From Pseudomonadota bacterium (GTDB taxonomy: Bacteria > Pseudomonadota > Gammaproteobacteria > Xanthomonadales > Rhodanobacteraceae): a stretch of DNA of 34,254 bases. The translations under genes and the position numbers were made by a program. The notes beneath the pieces were generated by a model. The model did not search any database, was not told the DNA's origin, and saw nothing but the letters and a program-made list of their open reading frames with translations. The stretch is from NCBI GenBank assembly GCA_018240505.1, contig JAFEFQ010000271.1, positions 1-34,254 on the forward strand. Direction: 5' to 3'. Positions 9,471-17,221 of the stretch are shown in pieces. Within the stretch, counting starts at the first letter, position 1; each line of letters begins with the position of its first letter.

Positions 9471-9696
9471 CTAGGGAACCTCTGCACAAGCTACTGCGCT
9501 CGACATTTCGCGCGCCGGCGGTGCTCGGACTGCGAAGGCAGGATGCCGAAGCGAACATTCGCGCAGCGAATGGCCCGCAGGGCGGGCCGTGGATGCGGCG
9601 AGTCATCCTCACATACTTCTGTGTATGCTCCGGTTCCTGCGCTCCGGCGACGCGCGAACTGCCTTCGCTCGCTACGTTTGTGCAGAGGTTCCCTAG
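9471..9696. mobile_element. MITE-like element with 19-bp perfect terminal inverted repeats
   Basis: The ends are CTAGGGAACCTCTGCACAA (9471-9489) and its exact reverse complement (9678-9696). The outermost CTAG on both sides is probably the target duplication, as for IS5-group elements, which use YTAR targets. The interior (about 190 bases) encodes no transposase and has further internal pairing: GCGAAGGCAG near 9533 with CTGCCTTCGC near 9660, a GCCCGC/GCGGGC hairpin and CATAC/GTATG. This suggests a non-autonomous element mobilised in trans. It fills nearly all of the 303-base gap 9390-9692; 9390-9470 shows nothing else. Confidence 0.8.
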
Positions 9697-12134
9697 AACG
9701 GCAGCTTCAGTTTCGGATTGATCGCGAGCAGCTGGGCGCGGAACAGGTTCTGCACGCGTTTTAGCGCCTCCATGTTTTCCGCATCGAACCGCAGCACCAG
9801 CACGGGCGTCGTGTTCGAGGCGCGCACGAGGCCCCAGCCGTCCGGCCAGTCGGCGCGCAGGCCGTCGAGCAGGTTGATCGCGGCGCCTTCGAATTTCGCT
9901 TCCTGCTTGAAGCGTTCGATGAACTTGTAGTGCTCGCCCTCGGCAAGCTCGATCTTGAGCTCGGGCGTCGAAACGCTGTTCGGCAGCGATTCGAACACCG
10001 CCTGCGGCAGGCGCTGCTGCGCATCGCCGGAGAGGATCTCGAGCAGGCGCGCCGCGGCGTACAGGCCATCATCGAATCCGTACCAGCGCTCCTTGAAGAA
10101 GAAATGGCCGCTCATCTCTCCGGCCAGCGCCGCGCCGGTCTCGCGCATCTTGCCCTTGATCAGGGAATGCCCTGTGCGCCACATCAGCGGCTTGCCGCCG
10201 GCCGCTTCGATCACCGGCGCGAGCTTGCCGGTGCATTTCACGTCATAGATGATCGTCGCGCCCGGATTGCGCGAGAGCACGTCCTGGGCGAACAGCATCA
10301 GTGTGCGGTCGGGGAATATTACTTCTCCGGACGGAATCACCACGCCGAGGCGATCGCCGTCGCCGTCGAACGCGATGCCGAGATCGGCCTTGACCTGCTT
10401 GACCGTCAGAATGAGGTCTTCGAGGTTGTGCAAGTCGGACGGATCGGGATGGTGGTTCGGGAAATTGCCGTCGACCTCGCAGAACAGCGGGATGACATCG
10501 GCGCCGAGACGTTCGAACAGCTGCGGCGCAATCGCGCCCGGAATACCGTTGCCGCAATCGATGACGACCTTGAGCGGCCGATGCAAGCGCACATCGCCGG
10601 CGATGCGTTCGATGTAGTCGCCGCCCAGGTCGCGTTTGTCGAGCAAGCCAACGCCACTGGCGAAGTCCCTGTCGGCGATGCGCCGGTAGAGCTTCTGGAT
10701 AGCGTCCTCGGCCAAGGTCTCTCCGCCGAGCACGATCTTGAAGCCGTTGTAGTCGGGCGGGTTGTGGCTGCCGGTGACCATCACGCCGGAGCCGAGATTC
10801 AGATGTTGGGTGGCGAAATACAGTACCGGCGTCGGCGCAGCTCCGATGTCGGTCACGTTCACACCGGTGGCGCGCAGGCCCTCGATCAACGCCGCAGCCA
10901 GGCTCGGTCCAGACAGGCGCCCGTCGCGGCCGACCGCGATCGTCTTCAGCCCGCGGCTCGCCATTTCGCTGCCGATCGCACGACCGATCAGGCGCGCAAC
11001 GTCTGCGTTCAAGGTCTTGCCCAGCACGCCGCGGATATCGTAGGCCCGGAATATGCTGCGACTGACGTGAACGTCCTGATCCTCGACAGGAGCAGGTTTG
11101 GAGGGCGCGGCGGGGGCTGGGGACATCGAAACGGGTTCCTCGGCAACATCTTCCGCCGTGGTCGGGCTTGGTCCTTGTCTGCGCAGTCGCAACGACTCGA
11201 ACGCCGCGCGCCAGCCAACCAGACGAGCGTGGAACATTATTCCGCCTACAGCCCATGCCAGCAAGGCGAGCAGGCCGAGCAAGAGCAAGCTGTGCGGCAT
11301 GAAGATCAGCGACGAAGGCCGCGTGATGCAGACACGAAACAGGCTGTTCGCCACCGGTTTGCCGACGTTGTCGAATGCGTTTTCACCCGAAGCGCCAATC
11401 GCGGCCAGCAGCAGACCGTCCCTGCCTTCGCCCTGACGCAGTTCGAATCCCGCGTTCCCCGACTTGCGAAATGCCGTCAGCAACGGCTCCAGCGGTAGTG
11501 CGATCCAGGCATAGGCCAGCAATTTGCCGTCGTGGGTCACCGGCAACGCGAACGCCAGCAGACGTCTGCCGCCTTCGCCTGCCACCGATTGCGCGGGAGC
11601 GGGCTCGCGTGTGCGACTGGCCTGCACGAGCATGGCCGAGCGTGCATATCCCGTCTTGGCGAAGTCCGACACCAGCACGTCCGCGATGTCGGCACGGGAA
11701 AAGTCGATGGTGACGATCTCGGGCACGGCCTGCTTCATCGCCAGCATGGCCGGCGCGCGTCCGCTTTCCCAGGACTCGGCCAGAGGCAGCGCGACCGCAT
11801 CGTTCGCCAGCGCCTGTTGCAGCCGCGATCGCGTATCGGTTACGAACTGGCCGAGTGCGCGGACATCGTCGTCACGTGTGGCCTCGACCTGCGCCGTGGC
11901 GTCCTGTTCCCCGTGGACGAGCCAGGCTTGCCAAACGAAGAAGGTGCCGAGAATCGAGAGCAGCAGCGCGCCGACCAGCAGCACGTAGCGGCCGAAGCCG
12001 GCGTTTTCCGCGTTGTCGTAGTGTTCGCGCTTCGCGCTCGCAGTGGCAGCTCTCGCCGCAGGCGCGGCTGCCGCGCCTTCGAGCTCGGCGTCGGGCAATT
12101 GGTCAGGTTTCGTTCTCGCAAGCCAGCTCGCCAC
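9693..12134 (-). CDS. algC: Membrane-anchored phosphomannomutase/phosphoglucomutase
   Basis: Interconverts hexose-6- and hexose-1-phosphates for LPS and exopolysaccharide precursors. The 813-residue product carries the alpha-D-phosphohexomutase domain at about 360-813: RAYDIRG, the phosphoserine loop TGSHNPP (S456), the metal loop DGDGDR (590-595), GEMSGH and the C-terminal phosphate loop RASNTTP. The first ~360 residues are extra: membrane spans near 50-71 and 285-305 flank a probable periplasmic domain, then a Pro/Ala/Glu linker. The GTG start at 12134 has an AAAGGGGGAAA ribosome site. The TAG stop is made by the CTAG end of the adjoining MITE. It is last in the coaBC-dut-algC series. The AlgC/XanA assignment is by family. 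Confidence 0.92.
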   Translation of the reverse strand: MASWLARTKPDQLPDAELEGAAAAPAARAATASAKREHYDNAENAGFGRYVLLVGALLLSILGTFFVWQAWLVHGEQDATAQVEATRDDDVRALGQFVTDTRSRLQQALANDAVALPLAESWESGRAPAMLAMKQAVPEIVTIDFSRADIADVLVSDFAKTGYARSAMLVQASRTREPAPAQSVAGEGGRRLLAFALPVTHDGKLLAYAWIALPLEPLLTAFRKSGNAGFELRQGEGRDGLLLAAIGASGENAFDNVGKPVANSLFRVCITRPSSLIFMPHSLLLLGLLALLAWAVGGIMFHARLVGWRAAFESLRLRRQGPSPTTAEDVAEEPVSMSPAPAAPSKPAPVEDQDVHVSRSIFRAYDIRGVLGKTLNADVARLIGRAIGSEMASRGLKTIAVGRDGRLSGPSLAAALIEGLRATGVNVTDIGAAPTPVLYFATQHLNLGSGVMVTGSHNPPDYNGFKIVLGGETLAEDAIQKLYRRIADRDFASGVGLLDKRDLGGDYIERIAGDVRLHRPLKVVIDCGNGIPGAIAPQLFERLGADVIPLFCEVDGNFPNHHPDPSDLHNLEDLILTVKQVKADLGIAFDGDGDRLGVVIPSGEVIFPDRTLMLFAQDVLSRNPGATIIYDVKCTGKLAPVIEAAGGKPLMWRTGHSLIKGKMRETGAALAGEMSGHFFFKERWYGFDDGLYAAARLLEILSGDAQQRLPQAVFESLPNSVSTPELKIELAEGEHYKFIERFKQEAKFEGAAINLLDGLRADWPDGWGLVRASNTTPVLVLRFDAENMEALKRVQNLFRAQLLAINPKLKLPF

Positions 12135-12176
12135 GTTCGATTTCCCCCTTTTTCGTTCCGGGGCGACGGCCGTGGG

Positions 12177-12632
12177 TTACACGCTGCCGGAATGGCCGAA
12201 TCCGCCGACGCCGCGTGCGCTGGCATCGAACTCTTCGACTACACGAAATCGCGCATGCGCAATCGGTAAAAAAACCAACTGCGCGATGCGTTCCCCTGGC
12301 GCGATGGTATACGCAGCCGCGGCGCGATTCCAGCATGAAATCATCAGCGGTCCCTGGTAGTCCGCGTCGATCAGGCCGACGAGGTTGCCGAGCACGAGAC
12401 CGTGCTTGTGACCCAGCCCCGACCTCGGCAGGATGACTGCGCAGTAGTTCACATCTCCGATATGGATCGCGATGCCGGTCGGGACCAGCGCGCTCGCGCC
12501 TGGCCCGAGCGTGAGCGGCGCGTCGAGTGCGGCGCGCAAATCCATGCCCGCCGAACCTGACGTAGCAGGCGTGGGCAGCGGAATTTCCTTGCCGAGGCGA
12601 GCATCGAGAATTTTCAGTTCGACCTCGATCAC
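12177..12632 (-). CDS. dut: dUTP diphosphatase
   Basis: Hydrolyses dUTP to dUMP and pyrophosphate, keeping uracil out of DNA and supplying dTMP synthesis. The 151-residue product is a full-length trimeric dUTPase with all five motifs in order: [27 protein letters not shown] (catalytic Asp in GLIDADY), GERIAQLVF and the C-terminal [10 protein letters not shown] lid. The GTG start at 12632 overlaps the coaBC stop (GTGA), so translation is probably coupled. Confidence 0.96.
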   Translation of the reverse strand: MIEVELKILDARLGKEIPLPTPATSGSAGMDLRAALDAPLTLGPGASALVPTGIAIHIGDVNYCAVILPRSGLGHKHGLVLGNLVGLIDADYQGPLMISCWNRAAAAYTIAPGERIAQLVFLPIAHARFRVVEEFDASARGVGGFGHSGSV

Positions 12633-13927
12633 TTGGCGCGCGCCCTCGTGCGACCAGAGGCACGGGCCGGCAGCCGTTTGCGAACGGAGGCTTTCCCACT
12701 CCCGATTTCCGACTCCCGATTCGCGTATTTCTCTGCAATGCGTGCGACGAGCTGGCGCGCGAGCGCAAGCTTGTCGGCGCGCGCAAGGCGCTCGGCGCCG
12801 TCGCGCGAGATCAGCAGGATCTCGTTCTGACAGGCGTCGAATCCTTCGCCTTCGCCGACCTTGTTCGCCGCGATCAGGTCGAGCTTCTTGCGCTCGAGCT
12901 TGGCGCGCGCGTAGCCCTCGATGTTCTGCGTTTCCGCAGCGAAGCCGACGACATAGGGTCGCGGCTTCAGCGCGGCGACGGCGGCGAGGATGTCGGGATT
13001 CTCGTTCAGGCTCAACGTCAACGCACCACCGGTCTTTTTCAGTTTATGCGCGGCGACTTCGTGCGGACGAAAGTCGCCGACCGCCGCGGCACCGACGTAG
13101 ATGTCGCTGTGCGGTGCGCGCGCCAGTACCGCCTCGCGCATGTCGCGCGCGCTGCGCACGTCGACGCGCGCGACGCCCGCAGGCGTCGGCAGATGCACGG
13201 GGCCGGCGACGAGTTCGACGCGCGCGCCCTGCTCCATCGCGGCCTGGGCGACGGCGAAACCCATGCGCCCCGAGCTGCGGTTGCCGATGAAGCGCACCGG
13301 ATCAATGTCTTCATAGGTCGGTCCGGCACTGACCAGCACGCGCTTGCCGGTCAGCGCCTTCGGGCCGTGCAGCGCGCCGAGTTCGGCGATGATCTCGTGT
13401 GGCTCGAGCAGCCGGCCGAGGCCGGATTCCGGCTCAGCCATGCGGCCTTCGCCGGGGCCGAGGAACACCGCGCCGCGGCCGCGCAGTGTGGCGACGTTGG
13501 CTTGGGTAGCCGCGTGCGCCCACATGCGCAGGTTCATCGCCGGCGCGATCGCGAGCGGCGCGTCGCTGGCGAGGCAAAGGGTGCTGAGCAGGTCGTCGGC
13601 GAAACCGTGTGCGAGCCGCGCGACCAGGTCGGCGCTGGCCGGCGCGATGACGATGCGCTGCGCCCAGTGCGCGAGTTCGAGATGGCCCATCGCGGCTTCC
13701 GCGGCCTCGTCCCACAGGCCCGAGCGCACCGGCTGTCCCGACAGCGCCTGGAAGGTCAGCGGCGTGACGAAGCGCGCCGCGTTTTCGGTCAGCACGACGC
13801 GCACCTCGGCGCCCGCATCGCGCAGCCGGCGCACGAGCTCGCAGGCCTTGTAGGCCGCGATGCCGCCCGAAACGCCGAGCAATACGCGCAAGCCGGCAAG
13901 TCCGTTTCGAGCCTCAAATTGAGCCAT
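12629..13927 (-). CDS. coaBC: Bifunctional phosphopantothenoylcysteine decarboxylase / synthetase
   Basis: Two consecutive steps of coenzyme A synthesis: CTP-dependent joining of phosphopantothenate and cysteine, then FMN-dependent decarboxylation. The N-terminal CoaC flavoprotein domain (about 1-190) shows [11 protein letters not shown] and APAMNLRMW. The C-terminal CoaB domain (about 195-400) shows [31 protein letters not shown] and AANKVG. At 432 residues it is about 30 longer than usual: residues about 403-412 are encoded by a heptamer repeat (12694-12721) and are followed by a basic Arg-rich tail, so the tail may not be functional. The ATG at 13927 precedes MAQFEARNG; dut overlaps downstream. 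Confidence 0.95.
   Translation of the reverse strand: MAQFEARNGLAGLRVLLGVSGGIAAYKACELVRRLRDAGAEVRVVLTENAARFVTPLTFQALSGQPVRSGLWDEAAEAAMGHLELAHWAQRIVIAPASADLVARLAHGFADDLLSTLCLASDAPLAIAPAMNLRMWAHAATQANVATLRGRGAVFLGPGEGRMAEPESGLGRLLEPHEIIAELGALHGPKALTGKRVLVSAGPTYEDIDPVRFIGNRSSGRMGFAVAQAAMEQGARVELVAGPVHLPTPAGVARVDVRSARDMREAVLARAPHSDIYVGAAAVGDFRPHEVAAHKLKKTGGALTLSLNENPDILAAVAALKPRPYVVGFAAETQNIEGYARAKLERKKLDLIAANKVGEGEGFDACQNEILLISRDGAERLARADKLALARQLVARIAEKYANRESEIGSGKASVRKRLPARASGRTRARAK
12694..12721. repeat. Heptamer repeat inside the coaBC 3' end, 4 units
   Basis: Units TCCCACT, CCCGATT, TCCGACT and CCCGATT (plus-strand reading) run without gaps. They lie inside the coaBC coding frame (residues about 403-412) close to the dut start. 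Twenty-eight bases is not a multiple of three, so gain or loss of a unit would shift the coaBC frame. Confidence 0.8.
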
Positions 13928-14024
13928 GTAGGAAATCCGACGACAACGATATGCGCTTATAGCTTACCGGAATTTGCATCCACCCCGGCTGCGTCCGCGC
14001 GGCATATCGATTGAAACTTTCGCC

Positions 14025-14699
14025 ATGACGATCCTCGACTGGCCCAGCGCGGAGCGCCCGCGCGAAAAACTGCTCGCGCGCGGCGCGGCGGCGCTGTCGG
14101 ATGCGGAACTGCTCGCGATCTTCCTCGGCAGCGGCCGGCGCGGACAGACCGCGGTCGACCTCGGACGCGAACTGCTCGCGCGCGACGGCGGACTGAAGAC
14201 GCTGCTCGAGCTCGAGCCGGCCGCGCTCGCGGCCTTGCCCGGACTCGGCGCGGCCAAGGCATGCCGGCTGCATGCCGCGCTCGAACTCGGAAGGCGCTAT
14301 CTCGCCGTCGATCTCGAGCGCCCGCATGCGCTGACCAACCCGCATGCCTGCGCGGAGTTCATGCGCGCGAAACTCGCGGGCTATCCGTTCGAGGTGTTCG
14401 CCTGCCTTTACCTCGACAACCGCAATCGCATGATCGCGTTCGAGGAACTGTTTCGCGGCTCGATCAACGGCGCCAGCGTGCACCTGCGCGAAGTCGTGCG
14501 CCGCTGCCTGGCGCACAACGCGGCGGCGGCGATCTTCGCCCACAACCACCCCTCGGGCGTCGCCGAACCGAGCCAGGCCGATCGTGAGGTCACCGTCGAG
14601 TTGCAACGCGCGCTGCGCATGGTCGACGTGCGTGTGCTCGACCATCTGGTCGTTGGCTCCGGCAGGGCTACGTCGCTCGCACAGCTGGGCTGGCTGTAG
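14025..14699 (+). CDS. radC: RadC family JAB-domain protein
   Basis: A 224-residue protein with an N-terminal helix-hairpin-helix region (LLELEPAALAALPGLGAAKA) and a C-terminal JAB/MPN metal-binding domain, including HNHPSG (173-178) and D186, the HxH...D zinc motif of JAMM proteases. Despite its name, the family's role in DNA repair is not established; it is predicted to be a zinc-dependent hydrolase or DNA-associated protein. ATG at 14025 starts MTILDWPSAERPREKLL, the conserved N-terminus; an upstream ATG at 13974 adds residues not seen in the family. It is divergent from coaBC. Confidence 0.92.
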   Translation: MTILDWPSAERPREKLLARGAAALSDAELLAIFLGSGRRGQTAVDLGRELLARDGGLKTLLELEPAALAALPGLGAAKACRLHAALELGRRYLAVDLERPHALTNPHACAEFMRAKLAGYPFEVFACLYLDNRNRMIAFEELFRGSINGASVHLREVVRRCLAHNAAAAIFAHNHPSGVAEPSQADREVTVELQRALRMVDVRVLDHLVVGSGRATSLAQLGWL

Positions 14700-14963
14700 C
14701 ACGCGCCGGCGCGTATTCGTCGAAAACGACGGTGCGACGTTCCGTGTGCACCGGCCGTTTTCCGGTCGTCCCGAAAGGACGTCAGCGAGTGGAAACGCAG
14801 GCGTCGGTACGTCCTTGTCGGCCATCCCTGCAGCCTTGTCGCGCCGTGCGCATCCCGCACGCCACGCCCCGTTCCTGAGCCTTGTTGCGACGCCTGACGA
14901 GCGCAGGCTACGCGTGCTTTGTTGCCGAATTCTTACGTTGCGACAAGCGCTTAAGCGGTGGAT

Positions 14964-15150
14964 TTATACACAATGCAGCATTCGCCGCATTTGCAACGTT
15001 TTACACTCGTGTTACGATCGCAAGACAGCGAATAAAGCGATAAAAATCATGCTCTTGCGATAAAATTTGCCAGGCAGATCCAGCTGAACGCGCGCCTAAC
15101 CGATTTTCCCGCCGCATGCAAGCGACCTGCTATACACAAAGTTATCCACA
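14964..15150 (+). promoter_or_regulatory. Cluster of DnaA boxes around AT-rich direct repeats
   Basis: TTATACACA (14964-14972) and TTATCCACA (15142-15150) match the DnaA consensus TTATNCACA exactly, and CTATACACA (15130-15138) differs at one base; all three point the same way. Between them lie GCGATAAAA twice (15037-15045 and 15057-15065, 20 bases apart) and the variant GCGAATAAA (15028-15036). The layout resembles a small unwinding element with DnaA sites, but it could equally be a DnaA-titrating or DnaA-regulated site. The chromosomal origin in this order normally lies beside dnaA, which is not here. Confidence 0.45.
14991..15018 (+). promoter_or_regulatory. Possible sigma-70 promoter in the radC-rbsK gap
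   Basis: TTGCAA (14991-14996), a 16-base spacer and TACGAT (15013-15018) give four of six matches in each box. It points towards rbsK but lies over 330 bases upstream of it, with a terminator-like hairpin between. It may therefore drive a short untranslated RNA. Confidence 0.35.
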
Positions 15151-15245
15151 ACCCACCTGCGGTCTTTCCGGGAGCGCAGGCGCGCGCTGCACAAACGCCC
15201 GTTTCGGCGGTCTACCGGTCCCGATTTTCGCCACCGCATGGTTCC

Positions 15246-15285
15246 GCCGCCGCAACCCCTGCAACCCCGGTGGCGGCTTCTTTTT
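15246..15285 (+). terminator. Possible rho-independent terminator upstream of rbsK
   Basis: GCCGCC (15246-15251) can pair with GGCGGC (15272-15277), directly followed by TTCTTTTT (15278-15285). The loop is long (20 bases), so the structure is imperfect. It could end the radC transcript or a small RNA starting near 15025. Confidence 0.42.
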
Positions 15286-15350
15286 CGCTTCCCGGGTGGC
15301 GCATCCGGCATAGAATCGGCCCGTCCTCCTGAAACCCGCGCCCCGATCGC

Positions 15351-16322
15351 ATGAGCCACGCAGCTTCCCGGAGCGGCATCCTCGTCGCCGGCTCCGCCAA
15401 CCTCGACTTCGTCGTGCGCGCCGCGCACGTACCCGCGCCGGGCGAGACCGTGCTCGGGCGCGAGTTCGCCACGTTTCCCGGCGGCAAGGGCGCGAACCAG
15501 GCCGTCGCCTGCGCGCGCGCCGGCGGCGCGCCGACACGCATGCTGCTAGCGCTCGGCGACGATCCCTATGCCCTGCCGCTCGAAGCCTCGCTGCGCGACG
15601 CCGGCGTCGAGCTGCACATCGTGCGCACGCGCGATGCCGCCACCGGCACCGCCTTCATCTGCCTCGCCGACGATGCGGAGAACGCGATCACCGTCGCGCC
15701 GGGCGCGAACAACGCGCTGCGCGCCGAGCATCTGCCTGCGCTCGACGGCGTGAGCCATCTGCTGCTGCAGCTCGAAACCCCGATCGACGCGGTGACCGCG
15801 TATGCCGTCAACGCGCGCGCGGCGGGCGTGACAGTCGTGCTCAACGCCGCGCCGGCGCGCGAGCTGCCGACCGCACTGCTCGACGCGCTCGACGTGCTGA
15901 TCGTCAACGAAGGCGAACTCGCGGCGATCACCGGCGTGCGCGGCGATATCGCCGCGGCGCTGACGCACCTGACCGTGCCCTGCGTGATCGTCACGCTCGG
16001 CGCACGCGGCGCCTGCGCGCGTGCGCAAGGCAAGTTCCATCTGCAGGCCGCCTATCGCGTCAGTCCGCTCGATACGACCGGCGCGGGCGACACGTTCTGC
16101 GGCGCGTTCACCGCGGCGTCGAGCCTCGGCTTCGACCTGGCACCGGCGCTGGCGCACGCAAGCGCCGCGGGCGCGCTCGCGACCACGCGCCTCGGCGCGC
16201 AGACCGGCGTACCCAGCCACGCCGAAGTCGAGAACCTCCTGCGCGCCCAGGCCGCGACGGTGAACAACACCGCCGCATTGCGCGAACTCGCCGCGTACTG
16301 CGGCCTGCCCGAACACCGCTGA
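15351..16322 (+). CDS. rbsK: Ribokinase (PfkB family)
   Basis: Predicted to phosphorylate ribose at O5 with ATP. The 323-residue product has both PfkB signatures: the N-terminal substrate region FPGGKGANQAVACARAGG and the C-terminal DTTGAGDTFCGAF, where G244-A-G-D247 forms the anion hole and catalytic Asp. VNEGELAAITG is typical of ribokinases. A related nucleoside or sugar kinase cannot be excluded because no transporter or repressor of a ribose operon is nearby. ATG at 15351 fits the conserved start (ILVAGSANLDFV). Confidence 0.87.
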   Translation: MSHAASRSGILVAGSANLDFVVRAAHVPAPGETVLGREFATFPGGKGANQAVACARAGGAPTRMLLALGDDPYALPLEASLRDAGVELHIVRTRDAATGTAFICLADDAENAITVAPGANNALRAEHLPALDGVSHLLLQLETPIDAVTAYAVNARAAGVTVVLNAAPARELPTALLDALDVLIVNEGELAAITGVRGDIAAALTHLTVPCVIVTLGARGACARAQGKFHLQAAYRVSPLDTTGAGDTFCGAFTAASSLGFDLAPALAHASAAGALATTRLGAQTGVPSHAEVENLLRAQAATVNNTAALRELAAYCGLPEHR

Positions 16323-16331
16323 CCGCCCATC

Positions 16332-16454
16332 ATGAACCCGGCCGACGAAGACCCGCCGGGCAAGCCGCACTTGCCGTTCGCCGCGCCGCACTTCGACCAG
16401 GACTCGCGGGCGGTGCTCGGCGCGCTGGACGGCGCGGGGAAGAAAACCGCCTGA
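16332..16454 (+). CDS. Possible 40-residue protein after rbsK
   Basis: An ATG nine bases after the rbsK stop opens a 40-codon frame (MNPADEDPPGKPHLPFAAPH...) ending at TGA 16452-16454. Nearly every third codon position is G or C, like real genes here, and the spacing would allow coupling to rbsK. There is no clear Shine-Dalgarno and I recognise no family. It is proline- and acid-rich with no membrane segment. It may be a real small protein or a gene remnant at the edge of the accessory cassette that follows. Confidence 0.33.
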   Translation: MNPADEDPPGKPHLPFAAPHFDQDSRAVLGALDGAGKKTA

Positions 16455-16478
16455 CCGGGGCCAACAGCGGCCATCGCA

Positions 16479-17156
16479 TCAGAACCGCTCCGAATCCTGC
16501 GCAAGCGTCCAGATCGGACCGGTCAGGCCATGGCGCCGGAATATCTCGGCAGCCTCGCGCACCGACCACTTCGTCCAGTCGGCATCGGCGTGGCGTGCAT
16601 ACCATTCGGCGGCGAAGGTCCAGACTTGCTCGATGGGGCGGACATCCCCTCTGGCAATGCCGCGCGACCTGCACCACTCTTCCACCTGCGATTCGTTGCG
16701 GAACATCAGCATGACCGAGCAGGTGTAGATCACGTTGTCCCACGCCTTGCGCATGGGTATCGGGAAATGGACGACATAGTCGGTGTCGATCAACTTCCCG
16801 TTCTCGATGCGGATCGTCGCGTGATCGTCCAGCGCCCCGATCCGTGTCTCGATAGTGGCCGTTCCGCCGGCCAGGTGGGCCAGACCCAGCGAACACCAGG
16901 CGCAGTTCCCCCACCATGCGCACGCGCCGGACCGGACCACGCAGGTGGTGGGCGCCGCAGAGAACGGGTGCGCCACCCAGATCTCGTCGGAGTTCGGGTG
17001 CAGCACCACACCATGGTAGTCCGCCAAAGCCCTCAGGCCGGTGCGAGCCTGCGTTTCGTCGCAGCGGAACTGCGCGGCGATCTCACGCACGGTGGGAGGG
17101 CGCTGGTTCTTGAGGAAGAAAGAAATGATGGCTTCGTGCAGGCTGGAGTGGTTCAT
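16479..17156 (-). CDS. MerB-like (alkylmercury lyase family) protein
   Basis: A 225-residue protein with the two-part MerB layout. An N-terminal winged-helix-like segment (about 1-60, TVREIAAQFRCDETQARTGL) is followed by the lyase core: HPFS, WWGNCAWCSLG and NVIYTCSVMLMFRN. MerB breaks carbon-mercury bonds with C96, D99 and C159. By spacing the equivalents are C85, C88 and C146, so the Asp position appears to be Cys. No mer operon genes are adjacent, so mercury may not be the substrate. ATG 17156 was preferred over a TTG at 17198. It lies in a cassette with a thioesterase and a tautomerase. Confidence 0.75.
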   Translation of the reverse strand: MNHSSLHEAIISFFLKNQRPPTVREIAAQFRCDETQARTGLRALADYHGVVLHPNSDEIWVAHPFSAAPTTCVVRSGACAWWGNCAWCSLGLAHLAGGTATIETRIGALDDHATIRIENGKLIDTDYVVHFPIPMRKAWDNVIYTCSVMLMFRNESQVEEWCRSRGIARGDVRPIEQVWTFAAEWYARHADADWTKWSVREAAEIFRRHGLTGPIWTLAQDSERF

Positions 17157-17221
17157 GACGGGGGGTCGTAGTCCTGTTGTCGACACTGGACTGGTCAATG
17201 GCTGACGGCACAGTCAATGGG

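Larger units (their letters stand above)
14700..15350. other. Long AT-rich intergenic region with DnaA-box-like sites
   Basis: No convincing protein gene lies in these 651 bases. From about 14930 the sequence is clearly AT-richer than its surroundings. It holds two perfect TTATNCACA boxes and one near match, three short AT-rich direct repeats, a 9-base inverted repeat (ATCGCAAGA 15017-15025 with TCTTGCGAT 15053-15061), a promoter-like pair and a terminator-like hairpin, listed separately. A -10-like TAGAAT (15311-15316) may serve rbsK, without a clear -35. Confidence 0.6.

Noticed and set aside
14964..15150. The main chromosomal replication origin
   Set aside because: Only three boxes are seen and dnaA, dnaN, rpmH and parAB are absent; kept only as a DnaA-site cluster.
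15116..15313. A 65-residue frame in the radC-rbsK gap
   Set aside because: It runs through DnaA boxes and a terminator-like hairpin, has no ribosome site and low-complexity composition.
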